Origin: Vanessa cardui
Lineage: Eukaryota > Arthropoda > Insecta > Lepidoptera > Nymphalidae
Assembly: GCF_905220365.1 (NCBI RefSeq)
Contig: NC_061134.1
Location: 511,001 to 575,000, forward strand
Reading direction: 5' to 3'
DNA length: 64,000 bases
Positions 1 to 13,035 of this stretch are shown piece after piece. Position 1 is the first letter of the stretch, and each line of letters starts with the position of its first letter. Under the pieces are notes generated by a model. That model saw only the letters and a program-made list of their open reading frames with translations, was not told the origin of the DNA and did no database searches. A program made the translations under genes and the position numbers.

Positions 1-245
1 ACTCATCAGTTATTCTACCGCCAAATAACAGTACTCAGTATTGTTGTGTTCCGATTTGAAGGGTGAGTGAGCCAGTGTAACTACAGGCACAAAGGACATA
101 ACGTCTTAGCTCCCAAGGTTGCTGGCACATTGACGATGTAAGGAATAGTTAGTATTTCTTACAGCGTCATTGTCTATGGGTGATGGTGACCACTTACCAT
201 CAGGTGGCCCATATGCTCGTCCGACAACTTATACCATAAAAAAAG
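1..245 (+). repeat. Interspersed repeat, LINE-tail-like family (copy 1)
   Basis: This stretch is matched in reverse orientation by 38101-38375 (for example the segments reading CAGTGTAACTACAGGCAC and CATCAGGTGGCCCATATG), with weaker relatives near 3010-3160, 29420-29515 and 63095-63345. It ends in a short A-rich run after ACCATAA, as expected of a LINE 3' tail. The left edge is cut by the window. The family assignment to a non-LTR retrotransposon is inference; the repetition is seen directly. Confidence 0.75.
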
Positions 246-1186
246 TTCTCGACCGATGACATCGCTTCAATTGGATGTCAAATGTTCATTTGGCTTATCC
301 TCTGGAATAGATTACAGGTACATGAGCTCTAAATAACGCAATTACAACTTCACGTAACCTCCCACTAATTACACATCTCATTGTTTCCACCAAATCTCCA
401 TTAACAGAAACGATAACTAACAATCACATAATATAATTCCATTGAATATATACAAATTTACTCGTATATGATCATCTTATATACATATATATCTTCGTTC
501 TGTGCGTTCACGCATAGGACAACAGATCAAATTGAAACTTTGTACAGTAAACAGTTGGTGTTGACTTGCGTGAAAGTTTCTGATATCAACAACCAATATA
601 TAAATGGCAAGAGTCAAATCATATAATTATTTACAACTTAACAATTGTGGCATTTCTGTGCATGCTGGATTTTAACTAGTTTATACATAAAAGCGAACAA
701 CAACAATACATAATTCAACAACTCGATGTTTAATGAATTAAACTTAATACTAATCTACACATATGAAGGAAAATGCTTTCTAAAATTAAAGAAATGCAAC
801 CGTTATTAGTTATAATAAAAATACAAAACTAATTATAGGCAAACATTAAGGCAATCAAAATATAAATTATCACCGTATAACGATACAAAGGCGATCATAG
901 TATTATAAATAGATTTCAAAACTGATGACGTTGCGTCGTTAGATGCTCACGAGATGAAAACAAAAAATGACGCATTGTGTACCGTGATTTAATTGTGGAA
1001 GGTAACCAACAACGTTACGAGGAAACAAATGACCATTACGTATGATAATTATAAAACTATTATCATATTTTTTTTCCTTTATTACATCAGACGGGCGCAG
1101 TTGGCACTGGTTTAAACATATTTCTAAGATATACTTTATTCTTTGGTTTATATTTTCTAATACGATTATAATAATAATATAATAAT

Positions 1187-1413
1187 ATAATATGAGACAA
1201 CATCACATACATTACTCTGATCCCAATGTAAGTAGCTAAAGCACTTGTGTTATGGAAAATCAGAAGTAACGAAGGTACCACCAACACCCAGACCCAAGAC
1301 AACATAGAAAACTAATGATAATCTATATCGACTCGGCCGGGAATCGAACCCAGGACCTCGGAGTGGCGTACATACCCTTGAAAACCGGAGTACACACCAC
1401 TCGACCACGGAGG
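1187..1413 (-). repeat. tRNA-derived SINE, family A (copy 1)
   Basis: On the minus strand this reads a tRNA-like head with an A-box-like TGGTCGAGTGG and a B-box-like GGTTCGATTCC, then a body shared with 20625-20830 and 34102-34330, and an AT-rich tail. Intact Pol III boxes together with a multi-copy body define a SINE. No protein is encoded; ORFs here are incidental. Confidence 0.8.
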
Positions 1414-1437
1414 TTGTCGAAATTTATTTATATATAT

Positions 1438-1545
1438 ATTACTAGCGACCCGCCATCACTTCGCACGGGTGCAATGCTGATACTAAATATTATACTACAG
1501 ATTTTTTTCTCGTTTCGTTTTTATATTGGCCATGTATTATATATA
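1438..1545 (+). repeat. Dispersed repeat fragment (GACCCGCC...TTCGCACGGGTGC motif)
   Basis: The stretch starting ACTAGCGACCCGCC and containing TTCGCACGGGTGCAATGC resembles a very common lepidopteran dispersed repeat end. Related GC-rich snippets with an ACTAG edge occur near 4165, 7640-7850 and 14440-14470. Recognition is from memory of such repeats; element class was not determined. Confidence 0.45.
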
Positions 1546-2104
1546 TACAAAAACCTTCCTCTTGAATAATTCTATCTATTAAAAAAACCGCATCAAAATC
1601 CGTTAATTTTAAAGATCTAAGCATACATAGGGACTGGAAGCGGTAAGCGACTTTGTTTTATACTATGTAATGATAATGATAATTATGATAATGATGATTT
1701 GACAAACCATTTATAGAACATTATATTATTTTAAATCGACACCCCTTTCTTGATTATCTTAATTACAAACGAAAACCTCGGCATAGTACGGACGCAATTT
1801 ATTAATAAAGAATATTCAAATTATTTCCAAACAAACTATCAAAAAAATTTGATCGTTTTATAGCATTAGTGAGAATGAGGAAGAGCGAAGTTAAATATTG
1901 CCTAATATATCGTAAGTCGTAACGTACTTAAGTAAAAGAAGTATGTATTTAAATAATTAAAACGGACAGTTGGATGGCGAAAGACAGCTGTAATTTTATT
2001 TCTAAGATGCTTTTATGCAACTGAAAGTTACCTTCGCTCAATCAATTTGCTAAAAAAAGTGTAATCTTAATACGCGATCACATTCCACGTAGTTTTACAA
2101 ACAT

Positions 2105-2500
2105 CATTATTTTTTTTTGTGGTGGGTGGCAAACTAGCTGGAGGCTCACCGGATGGAAACTGACTACCACCGCCAATGGATATCAGAAACACCGGGGGAC
2201 TTGCAGGTGCGTTGCCGGCGTTTGAGTAATGTGTATGCTCTTTTCTTAAGTGTTCCAGATTCGTACCGGTTCGGAAATACTACTGACGAAATCTTGTTCC
2301 ACAGAGTAGTAGTGCGAGGCAGAAAGTGCTTTAAAAATCCCGCTGTTATCTTAATACAGACATCCAGATAGTGCGGATGCAACTTCGAATTCCGACGAGA
2401 TGTTCAAAGGAGAAATTCAGCAGCCGAGATTCATCCAAAGAATTCGTAGGAACATCCCCCGTGAAAAATCCTTAGAAGATGTAGAATGATTCCACATCTC
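2105..2500 (-). pseudogene. 3' end of a non-LTR retrotransposon (RT C-terminus relic)
   Basis: The minus-strand reading frame at 2164-2382 encodes a peptide containing FLPRTTTLWNKISSVVFPNR and a following basic run ending RQRTC. This is the typical C-terminal signature of lepidopteran LINE reverse transcriptase proteins. The upstream frame is interrupted and no catalytic RT motif is present, so this is a decayed 3' fragment. A T-rich run at 2110 corresponds to its A-rich tail on the minus strand. Confidence 0.65.
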
Positions 2501-5089
2501 CAAGCTAAAAGATCTAGCAGGTCGCAAAGAGCTTGATCGTCGAATACGTTCAAGCGAATAAATATCTTCTCAATCAAGAGTTGAGCTTACAAGGTCACAG
2601 AAATAATCATACTTCCTAACCTTTATCACAAGTGAATATATCAGATATCAGTCAGTTTGGCACAATTCTGTAGTTTACGTCATTTTTTAGCCAAATGATA
2701 AAATGCTTTTATCGCAGTCGTAATCATTCGATAGGACTCCATAACACTCATACTATAGAGTTCATACGTATTCGATCAGGTTAGATAAGATCGTATCGAC
2801 GTAATGTTTTATCTGGTGTGGAAAAATACATTAATGACTACCTAGTGTATATGAAAGAAAGCGTGAGGAGTGTAGGAAGCCGCCCTCGTGTGATTATATA
2901 TCATAGCAAGGCATGATCCGCAGTTTTACTCAGGTGAAATGTTATTTTATAACAACAAATATAAATAATAATTATGTGAAAAGCAACCCATATAAAAAAA
3001 AGTTTTTTTTGCTATCCTCGATGACCTTAGCACAAGGAATATAACATTTCAGTTCCCAGGTTTGGTTGCGCATTAGTGATTTAAGAAATGATTTATATTT
3101 ATTTTAGCGGTGGTTACATCTTACTATGAGGAGGCCCATTTGCCAGTCGGCCTACATGTATTATTAAAAGTTTTTAGTTATTTTAATTATCTACTTAATT
3201 ACTTACTTATACAAAATAGCAATTAGGAAATACTTACATAAACTTTAATTTGATATCATTTTGACAGACTCGAATGAATAACGAAATATACTAAATGGTT
3301 ACCGAAAATAAAAATATTACCCTGGACAAACAAGAACAACAAAAATAAAAAAAGTAGTTTTAGTTTAGGCAACTATCAATACCCACCATTATAACAAAAA
3401 AAAAGATACGAAACCAGACAGACACTTATGCATATTTATATTTACACATTATTACATGGGTTTTTCCAAATAATAAACCTCTCACCGGCTTGATTACTAA
3501 TACAGATTGTAATAATGGTTGTATTTTCCATCGTCGGTTAACCAAAGTATAAACGTATAGAGAGCTATCGGCCCATTACAAAATGGTCATCACATCGATA
3601 TCATAACGATAGGTGTATCAGTTTATATTCCATTTAGAATCTAGTATGAATATTTATCACTGATGGTTTTTATATTAAAGATCAATCTTAATATTTCGTG
3701 TTATTAAAGTTATTTGTTTACAAACATGTGTTACAAGTAACGTCAAACGACCCTCCGCCCTCATACGCTGACGTAGACGTGGGCGGAAACGGGTATATTA
3801 CGTATTAAGCGGATATCTTGGAGATTAAGCAAATTCTTAATTGATACGTCAAATTTTGGCTTCGTGCTGGTGACATGAAAACCTTTAAAAATAGAATAAA
3901 ACAATTCCAGTTTTATATTTCTAGAATCGAATTTAGAGCCAATGGTTGTTTCCAATGGATACGCAACTGTTGAATGTCAAATCGTCTCCAGAAATTTGAC
4001 AATCTGGGTTACTGTTGCTAAGAAACTTATAGCTCCATCCGGAATTATCCGCTATAGATTACCAATTGTATCAAATGTAATAATCTTCGATCATAAACAA
4101 AGATAAACTAAAGTCATCAGTAATACAGCTAATTAAATGGCGCTCCGTTACATATCATTGTACTAGTCTTCGCCTACGGCTTCACACACGTACGAAGGTG
4201 GGAGGGGGGGGGGGGGTAATATACAAACTCAATTTCTTATTTATAATATTACTTAGGATAACGTGTATTGTGGAAGGGATTGATGTTAAGTTCGCCTTTG
4301 TTCATGGCCAATCACAATACGAGCTTTCAGGCTTTGTTCATTTTCATGGTCAAGGTAAGGAATTACGAAATAGTTATATATGTATATGACTATCACCGGA
4401 TAGCATTTACCGACAGCCAGTTATGTTCCATGTAACCCTTTGTTTACATTCTAAGCCAATGTAGTGCTTTTAACGTTTCTAAGTGACTAAAATTAATGAT
4501 CGCGTACGACCAGTCGATCTATAAAACCGTTACATACATATACTTTAAGAAGTTACACAATATGAAATATGAATCAGCCGAGATTATTTAGTAGTTACAA
4601 AACAAGAATTTAACCGAAGATCAAATCCGCGTAAGCAGCTTTAAAGCACTTTTAATGTGCTTTGTTTGACTGATTCTTTGTTAGGTAGATAAGACAACGT
4701 ATCCCGAGCTCCCAGGTTCAAACCTCAGGTCAAGCCAAAATTATCAGATTATGAAGTCGAAATTTTTGTCAGCATGTCGGTTTCTGAACTGTTACTGGTT
4801 CAACAAATAATCTTAGAAAGAGAAAAGAGAGTGCACACTTGTCACCCATGAAATTCAAACCAGAATATGATGTCTTATATAAATTTTCCACGTGTGCTAT
4901 CAACCCGCATTGAAGCAAAGTGGTACATAAGCAAAGAGCTTCTCATCAAATCGAGTCTTTAATAAAAGTAGCGAGACGTTTGCAAGCAATTACTTAACGT
5001 TTTTTAATTTATATTAATATAAAATTAAATACGAACGTGCTCTATCTAACTAAGCAAAGTTTATAGGTGATAAATGTTTCGGACACGTG

Positions 5090-5260
5090 GAAAGATGACA
5101 AGGTCAAGGGGGCGTCGAACCGGGTGGGAGGGTGAGAGGGTGTGAGGGGGGCGCGGGCGCAGTAGGGCTACCGCTATTTATACGTAATCGATATCGCCGC
5201 GCGGCCGTGGCCTTGCCGACATCGATCCGCGGGACGAGCCCCCGGCTCACAGCCCTAGAT
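5090..5260 (-). promoter_or_regulatory. Possible TATA-type core promoter in a GC-rich island
   Basis: A local GC-rich block sits in otherwise AT-rich DNA. On the minus strand it contains TATAAATAG at 5182-5174 followed by a GC-rich leader, the layout of a TATA promoter firing leftward. The + strand also carries a CACGTG at about 5093. No transcript or downstream exon could be tied to it, so the call is speculative. Confidence 0.22.
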
Positions 5261-7639
5261 TTCAGGATACGAGTCATAATATTTGCGTTATAAGGCGATT
5301 TCACGGTACGCATATTATTCTCCGTTGTAATTGTAAGTAATTGGCGAGACTTTGTTCGCATGCGTATGACCTGATGTGTATTGTAACTCTGAGCCTGACT
5401 GATCTGACTAACTGATTACTCTTTTTAATTGGAACATAAGAGAAAGACCACAGTGGCGTGCACTTGGAGAGGCCTATGTCCAGCGCTCACCTCACATATC
5501 TTTCCGCCTAGACTTATTCAAGCTTATGTAGCTAGCAGACTTATGCTAAGAACCTTCTCAAAAGGGAGGGGACGCTTTTGCCCAGCAGTGAAAAGTTAAC
5601 TGGCTTTAATTTTCAGGTACTACATGTGTAAAACAACATAAAACTCCTCTCTTATATATTAATAGTGTGAGCCGATTTTCGTACCAGTGGTTATGGGACT
5701 GGTGCACGTAAAAAAACAATCTTCTATATCTTATTTTGAAGAGCCTGCAGTCGTAGATGTGCAGAACATTAAAGAGGATTCTTGATTGCAACTTAATAAA
5801 TTGTTACGATTTAATAAACAACTAATTTTAAAGAGAGAAAAAAGGGTACGAAAGTCCTAGACATCTTTTGAATAAACGCGAAGTTTCGGGTAGACTTTCA
5901 ATAATTATTTATTTATAAATACATATAAGTTTAATACTTGAACCATAAAAAATGTCGCAAGTTCAAATCCAGGCAAATAAAACTGACTTTACTGAAATCA
6001 TATCGAAAATATCGTAAAATCTGCATTATGTATCTGAAATCCTGCGACACGTACATATGTAACATTCGCTTATCCGCAGCTTAGCATCGCGTTGCTTTCA
6101 GCTCCGTATGACGCTCATTTTCACTTTACATATGCATATAAGAGTATAAACATCACTATGTTTTTAATTTATTAAAGTCAAAATCAGTTTCAATAAACTG
6201 ATTGTTGCTGAACTGTTGACTACAATTTGAGATCAGAGAATTGTGACTCTTTCAACATATTAAATCATTCTAATGTATAATTACACAAAATTATATATAA
6301 GTATATACATATATTCCACATAGTATATACGTATATACTAAAGCACAACCGAAAGAGAAGCGGCGTTATAGCTATTAGCGCCAAATATAAAAAAAATCAC
6401 TTACAAATCTTTATTATTTTCCACTCAAATCGTAGCTTTACATTTAATTCAATACTGTAAGATGACGATTCAAAAGTGCTTTTATGAAAAAAGTGTTTTG
6501 TTTTTTTTTTTATTACAAAAAAATGTCTCCACTATTGTATACTAACAAATTATAATCATAATATGGTATTCTACTTGCATCGATCAAGTCCTTCGTGTCT
6601 TCGCCTTCCGACATTAGCGAAATTATCTGTGCCTCTAAAGCATATTATATTCCCTACTGGGGCGATACCGCCCCCACTGGGCGCAGGTGCCTTCCGTGAG
6701 GCGGTGGAGGATCCGGAGAAAAACAAATAAATATTTTATACACATATTAAACACATGTCTTCATAAATATCCTCATATTTTATTTAGCTGTGTGAATTAT
6801 CTTAATGTTATCATTTTAATATTGTCTTAGTTTAGAATACAAAAATATTACAATGACAAGTCCATGTTGATAGGCCGGAGCGGTTCACCAGCATTACTTG
6901 TACTGTATTATGCATCGTCACTATTTCGTTCCAAACAATGATATAAACTTTTGCATAAATCGCTCCATCACGTTATTAAAGCAATCAATAAGATTAGAAG
7001 CGATTCGTTTAATGGCAGTTTATTCGATACGCTTTGAAACGACGATGATAAAGATTACAATCGCTTGCTCACTACGAGCAGTTCAGATATGTATTGGCTC
7101 TCTGAAGCTATTTGCCTGAATCGTTCATCCAATCAATTTGACAATTACAGAAATTTGCACAAACAGCTGTTTACGTCAAGAATTACATGGCTTACTAGAT
7201 AGACCTGTTAAAACACTTTATCGAGATGGTTTAACACTGCAAGGTAAGTTAAATTTCATTAAAACAAAGCATTTTTGCGAGAAAACTTCTTATATTCAAA
7301 TATTCGTCAGGTTCCTTGAAGCTTGCCACTTTAAGCTTCTAGGTTCAAACCTGGTTAGGCCACAAAAGATAGATGAACAGTCAGGGTTACTTTTGCATTC
7401 ATAAAAATAGACAATATACCGAATTCAGTTTTAAATTATTTCGCCAACATAAACAGTATATAGTATCGTAAGATTTAGAAAGGGACCTACGATTAATTGT
7501 ATGTAGAATTATCTATCGTAATTAAACAAAATGAAATATGTAGGTATGTACATGTACGTAAAACATCATGGGATCGACGTCAAAGGTTCGTAACTCAAAA
7601 ACGATCGGTTACTTTACAATAACGATTTCTCATATATAT

Positions 7640-7850
7640 CACTAGCTGTTACCCGTGGCTTTGGTCGCGTAGAAAACATTAATATATTTACGACTTAACT
7701 TGAAATATTACCCATTCCCAATTAAATAGCCTTTCTCAGGCTCTGGACTAGTTGTGTACCAAATTTCATTTAAATCGAACCAGTAACTTTGGCGTGGGAG
7801 CGAGACAGAGAGACACGAGTTATTTTCTCATTTATAATATTAGTGTGGAA
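7640..7850 (+). repeat. Dispersed repeat fragment next to SINE-B
   Basis: This segment starts ACTAGCTGTTACCCGTGG and ends with TTTATAATATTAGTGTGGAAG. It resembles a highly repeated lepidopteran non-autonomous element whose copies start at AGCTGTTGCCC and end at TTATAATATTAGTATGG. It has no coding content. Recognition rests on remembered family features. Confidence 0.45.
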
Positions 7851-7865
7851 GTGTGTATTTGCATA

Positions 7866-8152
7866 CAACAACAACAACAGCCTGTAAATTCCCACTGCTG
7901 GGCTAAAGGCCTCCTCTCCCTTTGAGGAGAAGGTTTAGAACATATTCCACCACGCTGTTCCAATCCGGGTTGGTGTTATACACATGTGGCAGAATTTCTA
8001 TGAAATTTGAAACATGCAGATTTCCTCACGATGTTTTCCTTCACCGCTGAGCACGAGATGAATTATAAAGACAAAATAAGCACATGAATGAGCGGTGCTT
8101 GCCTGGGTTTGAACCCGCAATCATCGGTTAAGATGCACGCGTTCTAACCACA
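7866..8152 (-). repeat. tRNA-derived SINE, family B (copy 1) with 14-bp target-site duplication
   Basis: The element is flanked by a perfect 14-bp direct repeat, TGTGTATTTGCATA, at 7852-7865 and 8153-8166, so its limits are precise. On the minus strand it starts inside a tRNA-like head with a B-box-like GGTTCAAACCC and continues into a body also present at 36579-36881. The 5' end is slightly truncated compared with that copy. A (CAA)n run forms the left edge. Confidence 0.85.
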
Positions 8153-9497
8153 TGTGTATTTGCATAATTCGAGTAAAATTATCAAGAGATCTGGCTTCCA
8201 AAATTAACACCAATCAAAACGATTATAATCAATACTTTGACAGTAGTCAAAGAAGAACAGACTTCACATCACTGATCGTGAATTGCGATTTGATCAACGA
8301 AATTGTAATCCATCATTAACTATAACTTAACGCACCACCAGGCCATCGATTATTTCTGCCTTTATTATTAAAATTTTAATAAACAATTCATTTGTCGTTT
8401 TATTGATATTTGATTTAATTGTTTAATAGCAATTGTTATACTGAGAATCAAACTGTAAGAATGCGTAAAAATAACCGAAAATTTTAGGTTCAAATTGCAT
8501 TTTCACTAGTTTCATTTGTGTCTGCAATCAGTGAAGAGGTACGTCGTCACGCGTGTGTCCACCATCCAACAATCTTATAAGTATTGTTAAGTGCTGATGT
8601 TATTTGATTTTTATAAGTGAAATATTTCGTCTACAATCTGTGTTCACATAGTTGTTGGGTTATAACTTAGCTTGCTTATAATGTTTACTTATATATTAAA
8701 TGTGTCTTTAGTTATAATCTGTTTTGTGGACCATAAATAAATAAATAAATAAATCGAGCAGCATTGTGGAATAAGTTTCAACCATCCTTCTCACACAGAG
8801 AGATTAGATTTTAAACAATTTTGTATAAAAACTTTAGTTTTCTTTTTCTTTAAAATAAGTTCAATGTTATCTGACTACAGTTTAAAGCTTCATTTAAATT
8901 AAAATTTAATATTAAAGAATAGCAAAATTGTAAAACATTTTGGATTCCAATCGGCTTAAGTAATTCTCATACAGGATTGGTCAAATTCAACAACTGAATG
9001 GATATGACACAGTTGTCTCAGGGACAAAACTGCTTACAAATATTGTAGTTCTTTCATGTACACAATACTTAAAACATAATAAATAAATACTGGTTTTATT
9101 ACACCCTTTTAAAGCCCCGTAGAATGTTGTATAAAAGATATGTAGTTCTTGACTCCAATTCTTTAAATCAATTAAATTAAAAAATACAAAATTTAATATG
9201 TGTTTTAAATTACTGAAACAATTTACTTTTATTTATACATGCAAGTACAACAATATTTGTTACAAATGAATCTACAAAGAGTCTTGAGGTTTATAAACAT
9301 TGTTTTTAATTATCTCAAATGATTGATAACTGATTCTAATAGCAACATAAGACTTAACATTTGTTGTAAATATTCAATACAATAAATTATTACATGTTTT
9401 TGTACAATATTATTAAAAGTTATTTTAAAAATACATATGCAAGTAGTGTTATTTCGTTTCAATCAATTCTTAGAAATTAATTATAATTACTGCTCAC

Positions 9498-9552
9498 CTT
9501 CAAGTGACGATGGTTGCTCGGGGTCATCGGCCATATCTTGATGGAAACTATT
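9498..9552 (-). CDS. Orphan exon, probable first coding exon of an unidentified leftward gene
   Basis: On the minus strand an acceptor (TTTATGTTTCAG) precedes 18 nt and then an ATG at 9534. This encodes MADDPEQPSSLE and ends in a consensus donor, G|GTGAGC, in phase 1. The frame is also open upstream of the ATG to the acceptor, so it could be an internal exon rather than the start. If the donor is ignored, the frame stops a few codons later, so a terminal exon is the alternative. I do not recognise the peptide, and neither neighbouring exon was found. It is divergent from UMAD1, about 1.3 kb away. Confidence 0.45.
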
Positions 9553-10841
9553 CTGAAACATAAAGGGATTTATCAGAGATTTTTCAAATGGATGGTTAAA
9601 TAGTTAAACAAAATAAAATACTAACACCAAGTTTATAAGATTGTTTTTTCAACAGCATATCTATATAATGACCAAACAGCCATGTAGTATTAAGCTTAAA
9701 TGTATGTATTGTGTTTCATCTTTTGATGTTAAGCATAACATAATTAAATTGAATAGAGATAATTTTGTGTGATAATACATTCTAATAATCAAACGAATAT
9801 ATTATTGTAATATACGCTGTATTATGTAAATAAACTAATTTAAGGTGGAATTACACGTATTATTATTCCAGAGTGGAAAGAAACAGTGCGAAGGTCAACA
9901 TTGTGTTTTGATAGTAACAACATACTTGTTTTTGGAAAAGCGGGAAACCGTGATAGAAATAAAACTCAATATATGACATTTAATAGTAACTGTAGTTATT
10001 AACTATCTAAGAGATATATTCATTCTCCAAATATTTAATTTTACTCAGATAATTATTAGTAAAATGAATAATAACCCGTTCCGAACCAGCTGAAGTTCCT
10101 AGAACTCGAGACAAGTTTGACAACAAACGACACAAAACTAAAGTATTCCCCACAAATACAGCAACATTATAGTTTATTTAACAAATTAACACATCACAAA
10201 TCAGTTAATGAATATTTAAAGGAATTTTCTTTCAAAACAACTTGAAAGTTGAAATTGTGTTTTGACCAAGTTTTTGACGTCTACTTATGTCGAAAAATTC
10301 GTTTTCTACTCTTAGTACACAATGGTCTGCAATGACCCATTTCTTTAATTTCTGATTGGCTTTAAAATTCCAACATGAATCTTATTTGTAAGGAGCCAAT
10401 TAAAATGACAGAATAAATTGATAAAAACAAAGAAAAAACATATGAAAGTTTTATGCAATTAAATTTATCTTTTTATTTACTTGTGTTTATTTGCGAAAAG
10501 CATTTATTTTGTATAAATGGAGTGTATTAAAATAATGTGATTAAAGTCAAACATTTTAATTCGGGTAAACTAAAGTGCTTATTACTTTTGGTAGCATTTA
10601 TTATTTTGGTAGGATGGTAGGATATTACTATACTACCATCTGATTTAATTGTCAAGTGATATGAGTCAAGAGCAATAAAATGCAAAAATAAGAAGTTTGA
10701 CATTTCATTTAGAAAATTGACGTGAATGACTGTATAGGATTATTTGACATTTCGAGTCGAAAACAATACCATTTGTGTTGTGAGATTATGAGTTATTTCA
10801 ACCTAGTCTAACATCTCAACGATACTTAAACATAATTCAAG
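9553..10841. other. Intergenic/intronic AT-rich spacer upstream of UMAD1
   Basis: No coding signal was found. It would hold the promoters of UMAD1 (rightward) and probably of the leftward gene whose exon lies at 9498-9552. No TATA box or other element stood out. Confidence 0.5.
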
Positions 10842-11228
10842 ATGTTTTCAGCACTCTTTGGTAAACGTAGATCTTCTCCTGTAGAAGATGAAACGCCACC
10901 TATTCCTGGCCCAAAGCCTGATGACGGATTTGTAATAGTCGATCCATCTTCGCCTAGAGGAGGTGGTTTATATCCTAGCGTGAGTGGAATTCCTTATCCT
11001 CAGCGGCCTGCGCCAATACCACCAGTGAGAACGAAGGCGAATACAGACCAATTCCATTATTTACAAGGAGTCCCGTTCTCTTTGTCTCGCGAGTTACAAA
11101 TGTCGACAAACAAGGACACATTTGCAGCGGAAATTGGTGATCTATTGGCATTTTTAACAAATAGAATGAATATGAAGAATTACGATTACGACTTTACTGC
11201 AGAAAAAAGTGTGCTTAAAGAATGTTAA
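10842..11228 (+). CDS. UMAD1: UMA-domain protein, UMAD1 orthologue (ESCRT-I associated)
   Basis: This intronless frame encodes 128 aa. The N-terminus (MFSALFGKRR, then an acidic DDGFVIVD stretch) and the C-terminus match the layout of UBAP1-MVB12-associated-domain-containing protein 1: a GVPFSLSREL motif at about residues 76-85 and the terminal block YDYDFTAEKSVL. Family knowledge: the UMA domain binds the ESCRT-I core and is shared by UBAP1 and MVB12, so a role in endosomal sorting is inferred. The start is the first ATG of the frame and places the conserved MF start correctly; length is close to the vertebrate protein. A polyadenylation hexamer AATAAA lies at 11256-11261. It could also be called a UBAP1-like protein, but it has no UBA domains. 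Confidence 0.85.
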   Translation: MFSALFGKRRSSPVEDETPPIPGPKPDDGFVIVDPSSPRGGGLYPSVSGIPYPQRPAPIPPVRTKANTDQFHYLQGVPFSLSRELQMSTNKDTFAAEIGDLLAFLTNRMNMKNYDYDFTAEKSVLKEC

Positions 11229-11255
11229 GTTTTAAATGAGTACTTGAACATTTAT

Positions 11256-11261
11256 AATAAA
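11256..11261 (+). terminator. Candidate polyadenylation signal of UMAD1
   Basis: AATAAA lies 28 nt past the UMAD1 stop codon in AT-rich DNA. Further hexamers occur downstream, so the actual cleavage site is uncertain. Confidence 0.4.
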
Positions 11262-13035
11262 AATGTATAATAACGAATCTATTTATCAGAATGTGATTAT
11301 CGTACATTGTAAGGTATTGTGAAATTAATGTTATATTCAAAGAGAAGTTTTAATGAATATTAGAACTTTTACAAGCATATAGGAATTTATTCTATAAAAC
11401 ATATAAGTCTAAAATACATTAATCATATATTTATTTCCAATTAAAATGATCTATGATATGTTTTAATTTTATATATGTTTTTAATTTTGTCTTAGGCAAT
11501 TTACAAGGTTTTCAAATAATGTGCCATTTTAATATTATATCTTTGGACAGTATCACATCGACTAAACTATAAACATGTATGCTATATTTTATTAGAATAT
11601 AATATTGTTACAATAATTATAGCTCTTAACCATAATAATTATAGTCTATATCATATTACAATAAAAAAAGGAAAATTGTACAAAAAATTGAGTATATATT
11701 TACAAAATTTCTAAATATTTTTAGAAATAGTGTGATTTCAAGAAAAACATGTAATCTTATTATATACTATTTTTCGTAAATGTCGATGTTTGTTACTTTA
11801 AAGTGATCTTAAAAATGTTATATATAACTTAATGCATTCATTAATTGTTGGCACTTGTATGGAGTAAAAAGTATTAGTGTTAGTGAAAAAACTGTTGTAT
11901 TTGAATCTATGGAACCTACTAGCAAATATCTTATAACTTTTTGTAATTATCAGTGCACTTGTGATCAAAATGTTGCCTGCTTGGTCACAGGGAAAACATT
12001 TAATATGACTTGAAGCACTATAGTAGCTGTTTCCTCTTTATCTCTTTTCCAATTTATAGAAGTTTAAGACAGACAATCATTGATGAGTTAAAAAACTATG
12101 CTTCTGTGTTTTAAATATGTGTTTCTACACTTTTTACAGTTGAAACTGTATGCTTGTGCATTTTAAGAGGAGGTCAGCACAATTAAATGTTTTGCCATTA
12201 AGAGTTTGTTAGATAATATTTTTATTAAATGTATTTATATAATTTTGCATTGGCATAAATTTTGACTTTTGGCAAGATATAAAACATACTAGAATAAGTA
12301 AGCCATTGTTAACATTTTTAAAAGCTACTACATATATTAATGGCTTTTTTCCTCTTCTAATGCTTTAATATTCTATCACTTTTAGCTTTTACTTAAGTTT
12401 TTATTCATTACAATCAATGTATTGATTATTTTTTAAATTTTTCTGAATGTGTGCGCTCGATGCTGTATCTCTTTTACTAGAAAAGTTTTTTAAATGAATA
12501 TAAACAATAATGTCTTCATGTCTAAATGTCTTCATTGCTAAAGAAAAATAAAAAATAAAATAATAAACTAGATTTTTTTTATTACTGTAACATAAATAAA
12601 CTTTAAATAAAAATGTCTTTTAATTATATATTTACCTTGCAGATCCCTCACTTGATACAAAAATAACATTTATAACAAATCTAAATAATTACCTTAAGTA
12701 GAAAATTAAATTAAACAATCATACAATTTGCATCAATCATATTTATATAATCTAAGACAAAAGGCAAGTATTCAAAATATATTTTTAGCCCTATTATGTG
12801 TGCAATTTATGTACTATCAGACAAATAAATAGACCATGACATTACTGTAGTACATTAGCACATTTATTAGATTAAATGAACTGAAAATTTATAAATATAT
12901 TATCTTACATAGTAAACAGATTCTTAAACATTTAAAGCAAATATATATTTTTTGTATATAAAAAGTAGAAATTTGATATCTATGACAGTATGATGACAGA
13001 AGTGTTGCAACATTCATTACTATACATTAAAAAGT
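11262..13035. other. AT-rich spacer between the 3' ends of UMAD1 and TMEM222
   Basis: The two genes converge here. I see no open frame of note. It probably contains both 3' UTRs; a minus-strand AATAAA at 12868-12863 is a candidate signal for TMEM222. Confidence 0.55.

Larger units (their letters stand above)
1..9497. other. AT-rich region with repeats, no recognised complete gene
   Basis: Apart from the repeats and possible promoter listed separately, I see only AT-rich DNA with no exon-like segment. It also contains a G-run at 4201-4216, a LINE-tail-like snippet near 6460-6490 (GATGACGATTCAAAAGTGC), a snippet near 5455-5490 resembling an RTE-type 3' end, and an (AAAT)n run near 8735-8752. 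It may be partly intron of the minus-strand gene whose exon is at 9498-9552. Confidence 0.6.

Noticed and set aside
5104..5361. 85-residue minus-strand frame in the GC-rich block
   Set aside because: Low-complexity proline-rich end, no similarity recognised; better explained by local GC content.
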